Shown here: piece after piece, positions 19,769 through 31,600 of the stretch
How the letters are laid out: every line of letters begins with the position of its first letter
How positions within the stretch are numbered: position 1 is the first letter of the stretch
Source of the DNA: Citrus sinensis
Taxonomy: Eukaryota > Streptophyta > Magnoliopsida > Sapindales > Rutaceae
DNA length: 64,000 nucleotides
Direction: 5' to 3'
NCBI RefSeq assembly: GCF_022201045.2
Contig: NC_068563.1
Coordinates: 2,356,001-2,420,000, forward strand
The notes under the pieces: model-generated
The model's input: the letters and a program-made list of their open reading frames with translations, nothing else
Database searches by the model: none
What the model was told of the DNA's origin: nothing
Program-made: the position numbers and the translations under genes

Positions 19769-22700
19769 CTACCACATTGCTACACGATTATGAAAGCGGT
19801 TCTTGTTTCCTCTGACTTTTGCCAGCACATTCTTCCCATACATGTGGCTTTGCAAGAATGGAGAATTGTCTACAACCAGATCGTAAAGAGTCTGCCGGAT
19901 CCTCCGTCCCTGGTTTGTCAAACAAAGAGAAAGAAAACAAAAATGGAGAGGTCAGTGCTCCATCAGTTGAATTCCATTAGATCTCATGTGTTAATTTTTC
20001 ATATTGTTAAGGTTTCAATTCAATTCTCATGTTTTCATTTTTAAAAAAAAAAAAAAAAAAAACTCCAACTGGGAGAAAAAAAAAATCACATTGGCTTAAA
20101 AATCAATACTGCACACTGATCCTTAGTGGTGTTGATCAAACACTCATCTAATTTAATTTAAGCTTGACTTTACCATAATACCAAACAGATACGAAATTTA
20201 GCCTTAATTAGAACCGAGTAAGATAATGCAAAAGGCATGGTAGTGGGGATGATCTAACCTGAGATACATCCCAGGCTGTCTGAATAACATAATTTCCATA
20301 AGGGTCAAGAATAAGTTGCACAATCTCTGGATGCCTTATAATTTCGTTTATAATGCCTGTGGATTGCTCCTCTCCTGATTCTAACAAGCATTTCTGAACG
20401 ACATTGCTGCTACATTTTCCTAGTGAAAGAGCGAAATACCTCCCCGCCAACTGAGCAACTACATCAGCTGTAACTTGAGGTATCTTCAATCCAAGTATGT
20501 ACTGCACAACATAGTTCCTGAAATTAAAGAAACGATATAATCTTTCATTAAGGAAATGAATTCGATATGTAGGTTAAAGAACAACAACATCCCATGATTT
20601 CAAAAAATAGTTGCCGAGAATTTTGGGCCACCGAGAGATCTCATTTTGTGTTCAGAAATGGTCATATACACCTCTTAAGGGTTGTCCCAAAAAAGGGTCT
20701 GGTGACCATTTCTATAAGTAATTGTCTTGCGACCATTTTGCCAAACGACAAGAGTGTAAAAGAATGAAAAAAAGAAGTACCCATAAGAATGTTCAGAGAG
20801 GACATAAGCATTGGCTACCACATCAGCTATAAGGCGTGCCTTCTGTTCTTCCTGAGCAAGAGGTATGCAGTATTGCAATAGACAGCATCCACTTCTATCT
20901 GTTGCTAAGTCGAGGCAATTCTCTGCGATTTCTTCCATGAGATCCTGCAAGATATTGGAGGATTTGTACATATCAGAAGATTTATAAACGGGAAAGTCGT
21001 TCTTTTCCTTTGTTAGGACTATGTAAACATGATGATCAACTCGAACATAATACTTTCTTTTTAGCATAGACTAATTTCCTGGAATATGGAATTTTAATTT
21101 ATTACAAAATTGAAATACAAAATTATATGATATAAAATTAAACCCTAGCTCATTTGACAAATGACATAATAGTATTATAAATTTTTATATCTTAACCGGT
21201 AACGCATCTTATTATTTCACCCTTATATGGATTGAGATTCAAAATTTTACTCTACCCTAAAAGATTAATTATGAGATACAGCATGTGAAAATGTACCCTC
21301 TTAAGACTACCAAGCCCTCTCGAATGAGTTCTACTATAGAAGCTTTCAGCGTACACCCGGGGACAAATCTTTCACTCACTGAGAAGTGAAAACCTGTGAC
21401 TAGATCGTCCTGAAGACGGATGCGGCGGGAAGAAATGGCATTTAGAAGTGTGGCTAACTTAACATTTAGGTTTCGGTACATCTTTAGAAAAATTCTATAC
21501 CTCAAAAAGAGTACCAACAAACCAAAAAGCCCAACAAAACAATTCAAACCATGAATTATCATAAATTAACTGAAGTGATATTCTTGCATGATAAGTTGTT
21601 TCTTTCTGAAGTTTTCTTTCCACATAAATCTTATAGAATCAGCATGTCAGTCATTTTACCTCAAAATTTTGGAAATATCAATGAATAATTATCATTGGCA
21701 ACTTAAATTAATCGTTCATGCAATTATTAGAAAATCAAATTTCACAGGCGGCACAAGCGTAATGGTATCATTATTACCTTGGTATAATCAGGGGGAAATT
21801 TTTGCAAGCATCGTTTAATCACGTGATTACCGTGCGGGCTCTTGCTCAGCGAGACAGTAATATTCTTCAGAGCCGACACAAGCAAAGATTGTTGCTCTTG
21901 GGTCAATTGCTGTCGAGTAGGGTACTCGCCAGCATCCAACAATTTCTGCATAACACGAGATCTTCAAAAAATAAAAAAGTTAAATCAATTAACAAGCTAG
22001 TTTCTTTTCTTTTCTTTTCTTTTTTAAGGGAAAAAAAACTATTACATAAAGTATAAAGACAAATAGGAAATGGTACCCTGATAAGTCGTCACAAATCCTG
22101 AGGAGTCTTTGTTGAGAACTGACGACGGAGAGAATGAGTTTTGTCATTTGTTCTTCATTTAGTACTCCAATGAGCTTTTGGATGAGATGATTAGCCGACT
22201 GGTGCCTCATTAACTCATGCAAATCATCTATCACTTCGGAAAGAATCATCTCAATATCAATTGGGTTTCTCTCATCAACCTTCTTCTGCAAGAAACGGCA
22301 CCCTTGTTCATCTTTCGCCACCAAAATTATCCGGCCTCTCAGTTCCTCAATCGAGGAGTAACTCGTTAGATGATGATGGTGTCGAGCCCTTGCATAAAAA
22401 TTGTTATACCTAGCACTGGCATTAGTAGATGACCCCAAGTGATGATGATCGGACAAAAATCCATGAGAAAGATTGGAATAACTGGGACTAGCATTGTTAG
22501 TAGTCGCATATCGATTTGTTGCTGCGACCAAATTTCGCTGAACAGTTAAATTATTTGGCCTCGGAAGACCAAGACCGTCAATTTTCAGACCCTCGAAGCC
22601 GCTTTGTAAATCAAAACCGCTTTGCAAATCAATGGTTTCATGATTTTCTAATGGGAAAGACGTAGGTAAAGAATTTATAAATGAATATTGAGCTTGGTTG

Positions 22701-23077
22701 AGGGGTATAGGGTACGGAAGATACTGACTAAGAGGAGGACGATGAGCAGCGGATTGACTTGGCCTACTCAAGCTGCTTTCAGGAGTTCGGCAACGGCACG
22801 TGCTAGGTTCCATGGCGAGAAATTTATCGTATGGATAATTGGAATAATGGAGATGACCACTCGGTTGGTCTTGGGTTGTGGGGTTTTGCAAACTAGGGTT
22901 TTCAACGTGGTAGTCTTGCTGATTAGGCTTTTGGTAAATTGGGATGAGATGGAGGTTTTGTGAAGCAACGTGGCTTTGCTGTGAAGTAGTAACCGGATGG
23001 CGGCTGTTATTATCTGGTGGCGGAAACCTCCATCGGAGATCATCTCCGTGGTCACCAAGATCTCTTCTTCCTTCCAT
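19769..23077 (-). CDS. Pumilio/PUF-family RNA-binding protein
   Basis: Five exons (23077-22077, 21961-21778, 20944-20781, 20517-20259, 19909-19769) join in frame to 582 aa, with all GT/AG borders. The N-terminal ~245 residues are low complexity, rich in Asn, Ser, Pro and His. The PUF array follows, with eight repeats plus a final half-repeat. Recognition helices read, in order: CRFLQ, NHLIQ, SRVMQ, NHVIK, CCLLQ, NYVVQ, SNVVQ, NYVIQ, then KNVLA. PUF proteins bind 3' UTRs and repress translation or trigger decay. Classical repeat 7 is SNxxE; here it is SNxxQ, and repeat 4 ends in Lys. I place it near the plant APUM7-12 class, which is an inference. ATG 23077 is the first ATG; an upstream TTG is not needed. 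DLQSGF is duplicated in the N-terminal part. Confidence 0.93.
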
Positions 23078-23539
23078 GATAAAGAGAGAGCCAATCAAAC
23101 AGGCAACAACAAGAAGGGAAAAAAGCCTATGGGAGGCTTGTCAATGGGCGATATAAAGGAATTAATTTTAGTTGGAAGAGTTTCCGAATCCAAACTCTTA
23201 TTAATTATTATTAATATTATTATTTTAATACAAAGATTATAATTACGGAGAGAATATAGGATGAAGGAAGTAGAAGTACAGTTTGCATGAAATATGGAAT
23301 AGCTACTTTTTTGCATGAGAGAGAATATTATTATAGAGATTTTCGGTGTCTTAAGAGAGAAACATATATCTATTAGTACGAATCTTTTTTTCTTTTTCTT
23401 TTTTGCATTTCATTTTTTAATTCATACCATCTAATTAATTCCCTCGTTTATCAATTCCAAGTTGTTGACTTCTGATGTTAGTATATATTTTCAACATGAA
23501 TGCAGTTCATGTAATTCATTGATTCGCCGTCTAGATATA
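23078..23539 (-). promoter_or_regulatory. 5' flank of the Pumilio gene
   Basis: About 460 bp of AT-rich DNA between the Pumilio ATG and a transposon end at 23540. I see no distinctive element beyond AT-rich runs near 23190-23230. Confidence 0.3.
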
Positions 23540-24669
23540 GGTAGCGTTTACTTTTTGGATTGGAATTAGGAATCCTGAGGAGTAGGAATACTAGGATTGG
23601 GAGTGTGGAGTGGGATTGGGAGTATGTTGTTTACTTGCACTGGAATTGAAGCATGGAATGAAGATCATAATCTAATTTATGTGTTTACTTTGACATGGAT
23701 TGGGAGTAAATAGTTTTAAATTAGAATTTTATCCTTATTTAAAGAATAATAATTTTTAATTACAAAGTTAATAAAAATATATTTAATGAATAAACATTTA
23801 TTTTAATTTATAATAATAATTAATATTCTTAATTATGACCATCACAATTTTTATTAATTTTAATTTTAATTATATAAATTAAAAATTGTTGATAACGGCA
23901 ATATAAATGAAATATTTTTACTATTAACATAGTATGAAATTAATATTTTCTTAGAATAAATTATTTATTAGTATTAATTATTAATATTAAATAAATATAA
24001 TACTATAATTTTTAAATAAATATAATAATATTATATTTTCAAATAAAGATGGTATATAATAATATTATTAATTCTCTATTAATATACTAATATTATTTTT
24101 AAGTAAATTAAACTTAGAATCAAACCCAATTATTATTTAGTTAAATATAATATTATTATTTAAATATTTATTAAATATAATTATAGTAAATTTAATAAAA
24201 AGAAGGGTAAATATAAAATGAAACTTTATTTTATTTAATATAATTATATTATATTTATTATTTATTAATATAATATTATTTAGTACAAAATTAATATTTT
24301 CTTAGAATAAACTATTTATTATTATTAATTATTAATATTAAATAAATAAAGTACTATTATTTTTAAAATAAATATAATAATATTATATTATTAAATAAAG
24401 ATATCATATATTAATATTTATTAATTCTCTATTAATATAATATAATTATTTTTAAGTAATTTTAACTTATAATCAATGCAAATTATTATTTAGTTAAATA
24501 TAATAATAATATTTAAATAAATATAATATTATTTATTTTATTTTATTAAATATAAAATGGGTGGAGCCCACGGAGTGGGATTCCCAATCCTTCCCTAATT
24601 AGTTGAAGTAAACACTGGAGTGGAAGGAATCCACACTCCTCACTCCCACTCCAGAAAGTAAACACAGCA
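23540..24669. mobile_element. AT-rich 1.1-kb TIR element (PIF/Harbinger-like?)
   Basis: The left end GGTAGCGTTTACTTTTTGGA and the complement of the right end (TGCTGTGTTTACTTTCTGGA) form imperfect 20-bp inverted repeats. The subterminal zones are G-rich on the left (GGGAGTGTGGAGTGGGATTGGG) and correspondingly C-rich on the right. The interior is over 85% A+T by eye and non-coding. It contains a direct repeat of more than 120 bp: the TTAGAATAAA blocks at 23951 and 24302 lie 351 bp apart. An ATA occurs at both flanks but is too short to be certain. Superfamily is a guess. Confidence 0.6.
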
Positions 24670-24764
24670 ATAGAGTCTAGCCTCAATTCTTTTAGTTTTA
24701 CAAGAGAATCTTTAGTTTTCGTAGTCTTTATCTATTAACTGTTTGCCACTTTTGCATAGATAGT

Positions 24765-25405
24765 ACGGTGGGCACTATTTAGTTTGGTTCGGTTCAGTCC
24801 TAGAATCGAACCAAATTGAAATCAAATGGTTCATGAATTTATGAACCAAATGCGAACTAAATTATAGAACCGAACCGAATTAATTTGGTTCGGTTCGGTT
24901 CTGTTATGTTTTTTTATCCTGTATATTCATTATTCAATAAAAAAATATAATATAATAATACACTATTAAATATTAATACAACAATAATCTTAAGTCTATA
25001 AATTAGCAAACAATAAACAACATAATAAAATATAACAATAATAAATTAACATAATAAATTCTAAAAATAATCTATAAATCTATAAATGATAATCAATATA
25101 ATAAAATCTAACAATAATAAATTAAAATAATAAAGTTTAACAATAAAATAAAGTGTATGCTATGACAGATATAATATCATGTATTAACTAACAAACATAA
25201 ATAAAAAAAAGAGATAAATTCTTAATTATTTTTTAATTTTAATTTTAATTTTTTCTTGAACCATTTGGTTCGGTAATTTGGTTCGATTTTGAACCAAACC
25301 AAATATAAAAAAAAATGGTTCAAAGTTTCTAAACCATTTGGTTTTTTGCTCCGAACCAAATTGCCATAATACGGTTCGATTCAGTTCAGTTCAGAACTCG
25401 AAAAG
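24765..25405. mobile_element. Dispersed repeat with inverted GGTTCGGTT-type ends
   Basis: Clusters of TTTGGTTCGGTTC and its complement GAACCAAA lie at 24780-24905 and again at 25255-25400, in both orientations, around an AT-rich core with repeated AATAATAAATTAA. This pattern is common for non-autonomous plant elements. I could not define exact ends or a target duplication. Confidence 0.45.
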
Positions 25406-25436
25406 ACCTCAAATTCTTTTTTTTAATTAAATTTGA

Positions 25437-25595
25437 CTCAAATGATGTGTCATTAATTGAGTGATTGATAATTTTTCTAAGATCCAAGTGAATTAATTGT
25501 ATTATCTCACCAATCAATTGATGAATGCAACATTGTTTGGATAATTTTTTGAGACAAAAAATTTTGGAATGTGTAACACCACTTAATTAGAAATT
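25437..25595. mobile_element. MITE, copy 1 (left end truncated)
   Basis: CAAATGATGTGTCATTAATTG through GTATTATCTCACCAAT to a terminal GGAATGTGTAACACC is collinear with the complete copy at 49697-49873. About 25-40 bp of the left end are missing. Confidence 0.75.
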
Positions 25596-26340
25596 GAGAG
25601 ATGAAAAAGTCTTTGGGGGTTAAAATGTCAAATTGTTGAAGTTATATACATGAGTCAAATACACAGTGTGTGTGTGTGTGTGTGTGTGTATTTCCCCTTT
25701 TTGACGCTAGCTCCACATCCTGATTAGCGTCAAGAAACTCCTAATGTTTAAAATATAACAAATTAAAATTAATATTTTATTTCAGTTAAACTAATCTCTT
25801 TCTCTTCTATAAGCTCTTCAAATGATAGGAGCTGTGTATTAAAAAAAATTGAATTGAAATTACAGGTCTAAAATTTTCTTTTTTCTTTTTTACTCCGGCT
25901 CTAGCTATACCTGACACCTCCGAAATAGAGTCGAGGCTCTAATATTTAAAAACATACAGACACCTATATGAGATATTTGTTATAGATAAAATACAACAAA
26001 TTAAACTAACATTTCAGGTAAAGTAATCTATTTCTCTTCTAGAAGTCCTTCAAAAATAATTTCTTCTGAAAGAATTTAATAGAAATTGAAAAACCTCTTC
26101 TAGAAGCCTAACAACAATTCAACTTCTTTCTACTCGCATCTCTTTCCACTCATGCGAGTAGGATACAAAAACCGATTAATCTCCCTGATGAGGAAATTTA
26201 AATCTTGAGAAAATACTCCACGTTACCTCATTCTAATTTTCTAACATTTTGGCTCCATATTACCATTAAAACAATGTTAATTTGAATTTAGTTCCTTTGG
26301 CTGGAAACAAAAACTTTAGTCTAAGCTCTATCAAAAAAAA
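25596..26340. repeat. GT microsatellite and a diverged direct duplication
   Basis: A (GT)n run of about 12 units lies at 25666-25689. After it, the block ACAAATTAAA...TCTTTCTCTTCT...AAG at about 25757-25820 recurs diverged at about 25990-26052, an offset near 234 bp. No ORF with a domain is present. Confidence 0.55.
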
Positions 26341-26521
26341 AAAAAAAAGTACTACTAAATATCAAGAAGAACGAGAGAAAGACGAGAAAAACTACAATTT
26401 AAATTGTTGTTTTACCTCCTCTCTCTCTCTCTTCTGTCAGCTTTTTCTCTCTCTCTCTTCTCTCAACACAAGCTTCATTCTCTCGTCTTTCTCTCGTTCT
26501 TCTTGATACTTAACATTTCCC
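26341..26521. mobile_element. Short MITE related to the MULE at 16.4-17.7 kb
   Basis: The left end reads ATATCAAGAAGAACGAGAG then AAAGACGAGA (from about 26358). The right end is its inverted copy, ending near 26521. The complement of the right end (GGAAATGTTAAGTATCAAGAAG then AACGAGAGAAAGACGAGAG) aligns with the right TIR of the 16.4-kb element (GAAAATGCTAGGG... then AACGAGAGAATGACGAGAG), so they look like one family. The target duplication is unclear. CT microsatellites fill the middle. Confidence 0.65.
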
Positions 26522-26870
26522 TTTAGGTTTTTGTTTTGTTTACCTTGGTCTTCTAATTCGCATATATTTCAATTGTTTCCTTTGCCTTTTGTATCGTTTT
26601 AACCATAGCAATGATCAAGTGACAGTAATAAGAAAACGTTTTCTAGGGAAATAGAAAATCTTGTTCCGAAAGCAGGGGAGAAAAAACAATGTGGTTGCTC
26701 GCTAAAAACAAGAGAAATGTATCCTGTTATACACTAATGTACTCCTCATCAACCGCAGCTTACGCGGCCTAAATTTGTACATCACTTCCAGCGTCTTGGA
26801 GAACACACTTTGTATGCAGCAAAAAACAAATGTATGTACAGATGGAAGCATTTGCAATGGAGAGCAACTC

Positions 26871-29800
26871 TCAAGCAACCTGCTCATTGCCATGCACATC
26901 ATTTTCGGCGTCACTTGTCAAAGACAGAAGTTCCATCAGCTCCATTCGGTACTCCAGCCCTCTAAGATAATGTCCTAACAGCATGCACCTGACAAGGGAA
27001 ACAAAGAGCAGATACCATCAAAATCCAAGTTCCCAAAGACTGTTTGAGATAAACACACTGCAGAAATGATAAGAGAAAGAAAGGTAACCAGAAAAGAAGG
27101 CGTGCTAGGTAGTCCCGAGTTAATGAAATCTGCGGCTGGAAGTGGAGCGAAGTATTTTCAACAAGTTCAGCACAATCTTTGCTCCAAATATTTACCATTC
27201 CAGTTGCGGTGTTCTCCAGTGGAGGAACCTTAGAATGCATCTTAGGAGAAAGGGTTGCAAGGAGACCATGAACCACAGAGTGGATTGTTTCTTTCAGTTC
27301 GGGGCATGTAGGCTCCGATAGTTCAACCACCTGTTCATATCACAATTACTAGTTCTAGCACATAAAAAAAAAAAATACCAGAAATTTGTTGTGAAGAAAT
27401 GCTTCCATGTGTGAGTGTAAAAGAAGTTGGCCAAACTAGTATGGGATTATGGGAAGATGCAACATTGAGCAAGAAAGAGCCACATAACAGAACTTATGTT
27501 ATAGGAGAAAAAGTTTACTAAGAGAATTGTCTGACTATATCCCATACAAGAACAGGTTGAAGATGTAGAAAAATTGATGAAGATCATGTCAGTATAACCT
27601 GATATTTTGCACTAAGCACGGCCAACAGATAAACCAAAAGCCATACCTTGTCCCTAGACAACCATGGACATGAATTAGACTAAAACTTAGCAGCATAAAG
27701 GATTAAAATTTAACTGAAAAGACAAAGGAATCAGATAGTTCTAGATTCATGGGCTTATGAATATAAAGAAATCAAAATGTTATAAGCTGCTTCGCACTAC
27801 TCCTCTAAGTCATTAACTTCCACGTGCATTGATTAGGCAACAAGGACAATCACAACTTAAGTTACACGTGTCACAAGCAAGCCATCTTATTGAATGTTAA
27901 ACTATCTGAATCCCAATTGTAATACTCCATTCAATTTCTTAACAAATCGAATAAGGAAAACTCAAAACCTTACAAAATACTTGGAGTTGCAATGCTTACC
28001 ATTCCAGATTTTCTTCTAGTAAAACAACAAATATCAGGAAAATTTTCTAGATCAACAGGTTCAAATAATGAATCAGTAAGACAAATTCAAGTAAGAACAG
28101 TAAAATTTCCAGCAGGTTACTTCTCACAATTATCCTAAACTAGCATTAAAACACCCAATAATCATGACAGTTTTTGTAAGCGTATTACTTCTCTCCATTG
28201 CTGGGGAAGAAAAAGACTGAAGAATAAAGTTTAGTCATCGAAAAATATACAGAGAAGAAAAGGTTAAAACAGTGTTTCTCATGAAATATGCTCAGTAACG
28301 TTTAGAGAACTAAGGCAAACCTTTTCAGGTTGTAAAGACCTTAAGTAGTCCAGCAAATCATTCTTTTCTTCTCCAACAAACTGTTGCATTTGAAGAGCAG
28401 AGCTTTTCCTCTTAACTTCACAAAGTTCCTTGAACAAAGCAGAAAAAAAAATGTAAGAAAGCAAAATAAACAACACTGCAGATAGGAACAAAAATAAAAA
28501 ACAATTCAAAACAACAAAACATTACAAATGTGCGTACAGGGTTGATCGGCTCAGGACATTTTGCGGCAGCACATACAGGGTTGATCGGCTTGATATCAAC
28601 AAATGAAAAAAGTATCCCTAATCATATGATAAATAAAGATGATAAAAGAAATTGGCACAACTCTTTCACTTCATGGAATCTGTTCCAGAAACCTCAACAG
28701 CAGAAATATATTTTTGAAAGAAAATGAGACAGAAAAGAAGTTGTGTGGGGTTGCTAGGTGGTTCAAGTTCAACTGGTAAAACATATTGGCGAGGAACAAG
28801 AGATTTTGGATTCAAATCCCTCTAACATGGGTAGCGAGGGACTCTGGTTCCATTAATGCAAAAGTTAAAAATGAGAAGGAAAGAAAAAGACAGAAGGTGT
28901 GTGTTTGCGTCTCTGAGTGTGTAAGAGAGAGTTTTGAGGGTGATTTGAAATAGAAAAGCCAAGTATTGCGAATACATACATGAAATAAAAAAACTACAAA
29001 CAATACAATTACTCATCTACAGTAAGATGCAGATGGACAAATGTTATTGAGATATAACAGTACAAATGTGCTACCCCAAAATATCCTAAGGTTCTAAATA
29101 TTTCAGCGACAACAACATATTCATCACTGACAAGAAAAATTCAAAACTTTGCTATCTAAGCAAATAGTCCATTCATACGACTCAGCTAAAATAAGCTTTG
29201 CCATAGCTAAAAAGTAAAGGCCACGTACAAAGATGCACTTTCTCCCTTCATATATTCTGAAAGCCACATCAGTTATTCTAATGAACATATTAACTGATTA
29301 ATTATGAAATTGAACAAATTAACAAAACGAATATGATGGTCGGCAACCCACTAACGGAGGTTCCTTGGAATGACGTACCTTTTTAATAGAGGATAAACGA
29401 GACTGCAAATTAAGAATATATTGTTGAACTTCAGGGGTCATTTCACCAAGGCCTTCAACACAAATGTCCTCGTTTAAGTCATCAACATTTTGTTGGAATT
29501 CAGATGATAACTCATTTTTTCCAGAAAACTCATCAATGTTTTCCCTATTAAGCAACATCCCATGCAAATCAGTTTGGGAACATTCTGATGTTTGATTTTC
29601 ACCATCTCCTTCATGTACATCAAGATTTCTCTCAAGGCAAAGCCTATATTCAGCATTCCTCAATGTATACCTAAAACCAAAGAAAAAAAATACCATTCCT
29701 AAGTCTCAAATACGTGATCCAGTGATTTGTGGAAATTAGTAAATTAAATACACTTGAAAATAACTAATGATACATGAACTCTTAAAAAACTTGAAAATGA

Positions 29801-31283
29801 CTAATGATACATGAACCGTTAAACAAATTATGCTCAAAATATCAGTGTCACAAAATCCATTTTTATAACAATTACCACAAACAAAACTGACACGAGAGTG
29901 ACATGAATTGGTTAAAAGAAAAATATGGATGTGCCAAAATCATCCCAAATAACCACGAAATCAGTACTTCTGTTCTAGTCTCATCTCTTGGGAAACCAAA
30001 AGAGCATCAAACATATTGCAGAATGTATATGAGATTGAAGATGAACTTACCCGGTCATCATTGAAGACACCAATAACTTAGAGAGAGGTTCCCACAAAGC
30101 CTCTATAAATACATGAAACCGATCAGATGGAAGTAAACCCAACATGCTTGAGATTGTTCTTTTCATGGCATCCAAGGTAGTGGGTGGAACGTCCTTTTGG
30201 ATGAGGGTCACATCTAATGGTTCTACCTCTTGTATCATACTTGCTAGCACCGATTTCTATAAGAATAAACAATCTAGTGTCAAGTCCAAAATCTACCACA
30301 TGATCATTCTATTAAAGCATATAAATGAAATCATATCTGAATATATTTATGTACTTAAAGCTCATAACAATTCTGAGTAGCCGAATCGAATAAGTTCTGA
30401 TCAAAATCTTCATGTACACGTGCTTTTTCCCATCACAATGCCTTACGTCAACATTCCAATTTTCAAATCAGCAACTCAAATTATTCAGATTTAATAACTT
30501 GAAGCTAAACTTGAAACTTTCCTCATCAAAAAATTCCATCCATCAAAGCTAATCGAATTAGCCTAAGAACGTGGTCGTACATTATCTCAGCAACTAAACA
30601 TTCAATTGCAGCTTAATCAAAGCTAATGTTAATAAGGCTCTGCTCCGATTTACTGTCTAGCAGCTGTAGCTTAAAGTGTTAGGTAAACACTTGCAACTGG
30701 CTGTCCGACGAAAAAGCTAGATTACTTTTACTACTTTGTCAAAATTATTATTTACCAAACACCATCAACTTTCACTTCACGGCTGAAGCTTCAATTTTCC
30801 AGCAACCAAACGGAGCCTAAGTGATTATTCAGGTTTGTCTAAACTTCAATTTAATTCGTTTAAATATTCGCTATCCAAAATCATCAACTAAACTCAAATT
30901 CCAAAAATATTAGTAAAGAACGAGCAGAAACACGAAAATTCTATGCATTTACTCATCAACAATGCAAACCACGAGCTTCAAACAATTCAATTAGCAATCA
31001 ATCAATCAAGTACAGCTAGAAATGGTAAACCAAATATAGAAGCTGAATTGACCTTTGTTGATGAATCAGGCAACGGCGAATTCAGTTTTGAGCAGAAATC
31101 ATCGAACGGAGATGACGACGATGACGAAGATGAAGACACGGCTAAGCTTCGTGATTTTCGAGGTTCTTTCGCTGTGAAGCGAAGAGGAGAGAAATTAGAA
31201 GGAGACGGAGGAAAACGGCGGCGTTGAGGAGGTGGTGAATGAGAAAGAGGGAGAGACGAGAGGAAAGAGAGTAGGGTTGCCAT
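26871..31283 (-). CDS. DUF760 family chloroplast protein
   Basis: Six exons (31283-31053, 30256-30051, 29670-29379, 28428-28321, 27330-27089, 26988-26871) join in frame to 398 aa. The first about 50 residues are Ser/Pro/Arg-rich and poor in acidic residues (MATLLSFLSS... PRKSRSLAVSSSS), a typical plastid transit peptide. Conserved DUF760 blocks follow: KSVLASMIQEVEPLDV, DRFHVFIEALWEPLSKLL, SSMMTGYTLRNAEYRL, MTPEVQQYILNLQSRL, and near the C-terminus LARLLFWCMLLGHYLRGLE. The family is known mainly from a UV-B-induced plastid protein, and its biochemistry is unknown to me. The exon 1 donor (AAG|GTCAAT) is weaker than usual; I chose it because it alone restores the frame at KSVLAS. Intron 3 contains a SINE, and intron 1 contains MITE-like sequence. 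Confidence 0.9.
28727..28895 (+). mobile_element. tRNA-derived SINE-like insertion in DUF760 intron 3
   Basis: 28735-28887 is flanked by AGACAGAA at 28727-28734 and 28888-28895. It contains a box A-like CAAGTTCAACTGGTAAAAC and a box B-like GGATTCAAATCCC about 45 bp apart, and ends in an A-rich tail (AAGGAAAGAAAA). It lies antisense to the host gene. Confidence 0.6.
30615..30825. mobile_element. MITE-like sequence in DUF760 intron 1 (boundaries uncertain)
   Basis: GCAGCTGTAGCTT, TTTACCAAACACC and CAGCAACCAAACGGAGCC are typical of dispersed hAT-like MITEs whose ends read GGCTCCGTTTGGTTGCTGG. The left end is too diverged to fix a TIR, so this is a tentative call. Confidence 0.35.
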
Positions 31284-31600
31284 ACGAAATAACAACCACT
31301 ACTTCTCTTTCGTCTCTCTGATTGGCTTCTCGATCGTACTCCCTCTGTCCGCGTTGCGGGCCGGGGTTGCCCCGTCACTGTGGCTGCGACCACAATTAAT
31401 CCCGAAGGAAGAAAGCAAAATCGAAACGCGAAGTCGAGAAAGCGAAACGACGAGCGTAAGTAAGTTGGATTGTTGAATGGCCCCAATTGATTGGCATATG
31501 GACCGGAAATGCTAGTATTTCCTACAAAACCGGATTCGGCCCATCTTGGAAGAGTTCTGTTTCTATGATCATCCATCCCACACTGATTGTCAGTACATCC
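31284..31600 (-). promoter_or_regulatory. 5' flank of the DUF760 gene
   Basis: About 300 bp upstream of the DUF760 ATG, unusually G+C-rich for the window, with CT-rich stretches on the minus strand. Open frames here have no family signal. It looks like a 5' UTR and core promoter without a clear TATA box. Confidence 0.35.

Noticed and set aside
31142..31576. 144-codon minus-strand ORF upstream of DUF760
   Set aside because: It overlaps the DUF760 start in another frame and shows no family; the DUF760 frame has a clear transit peptide and spliced continuation.
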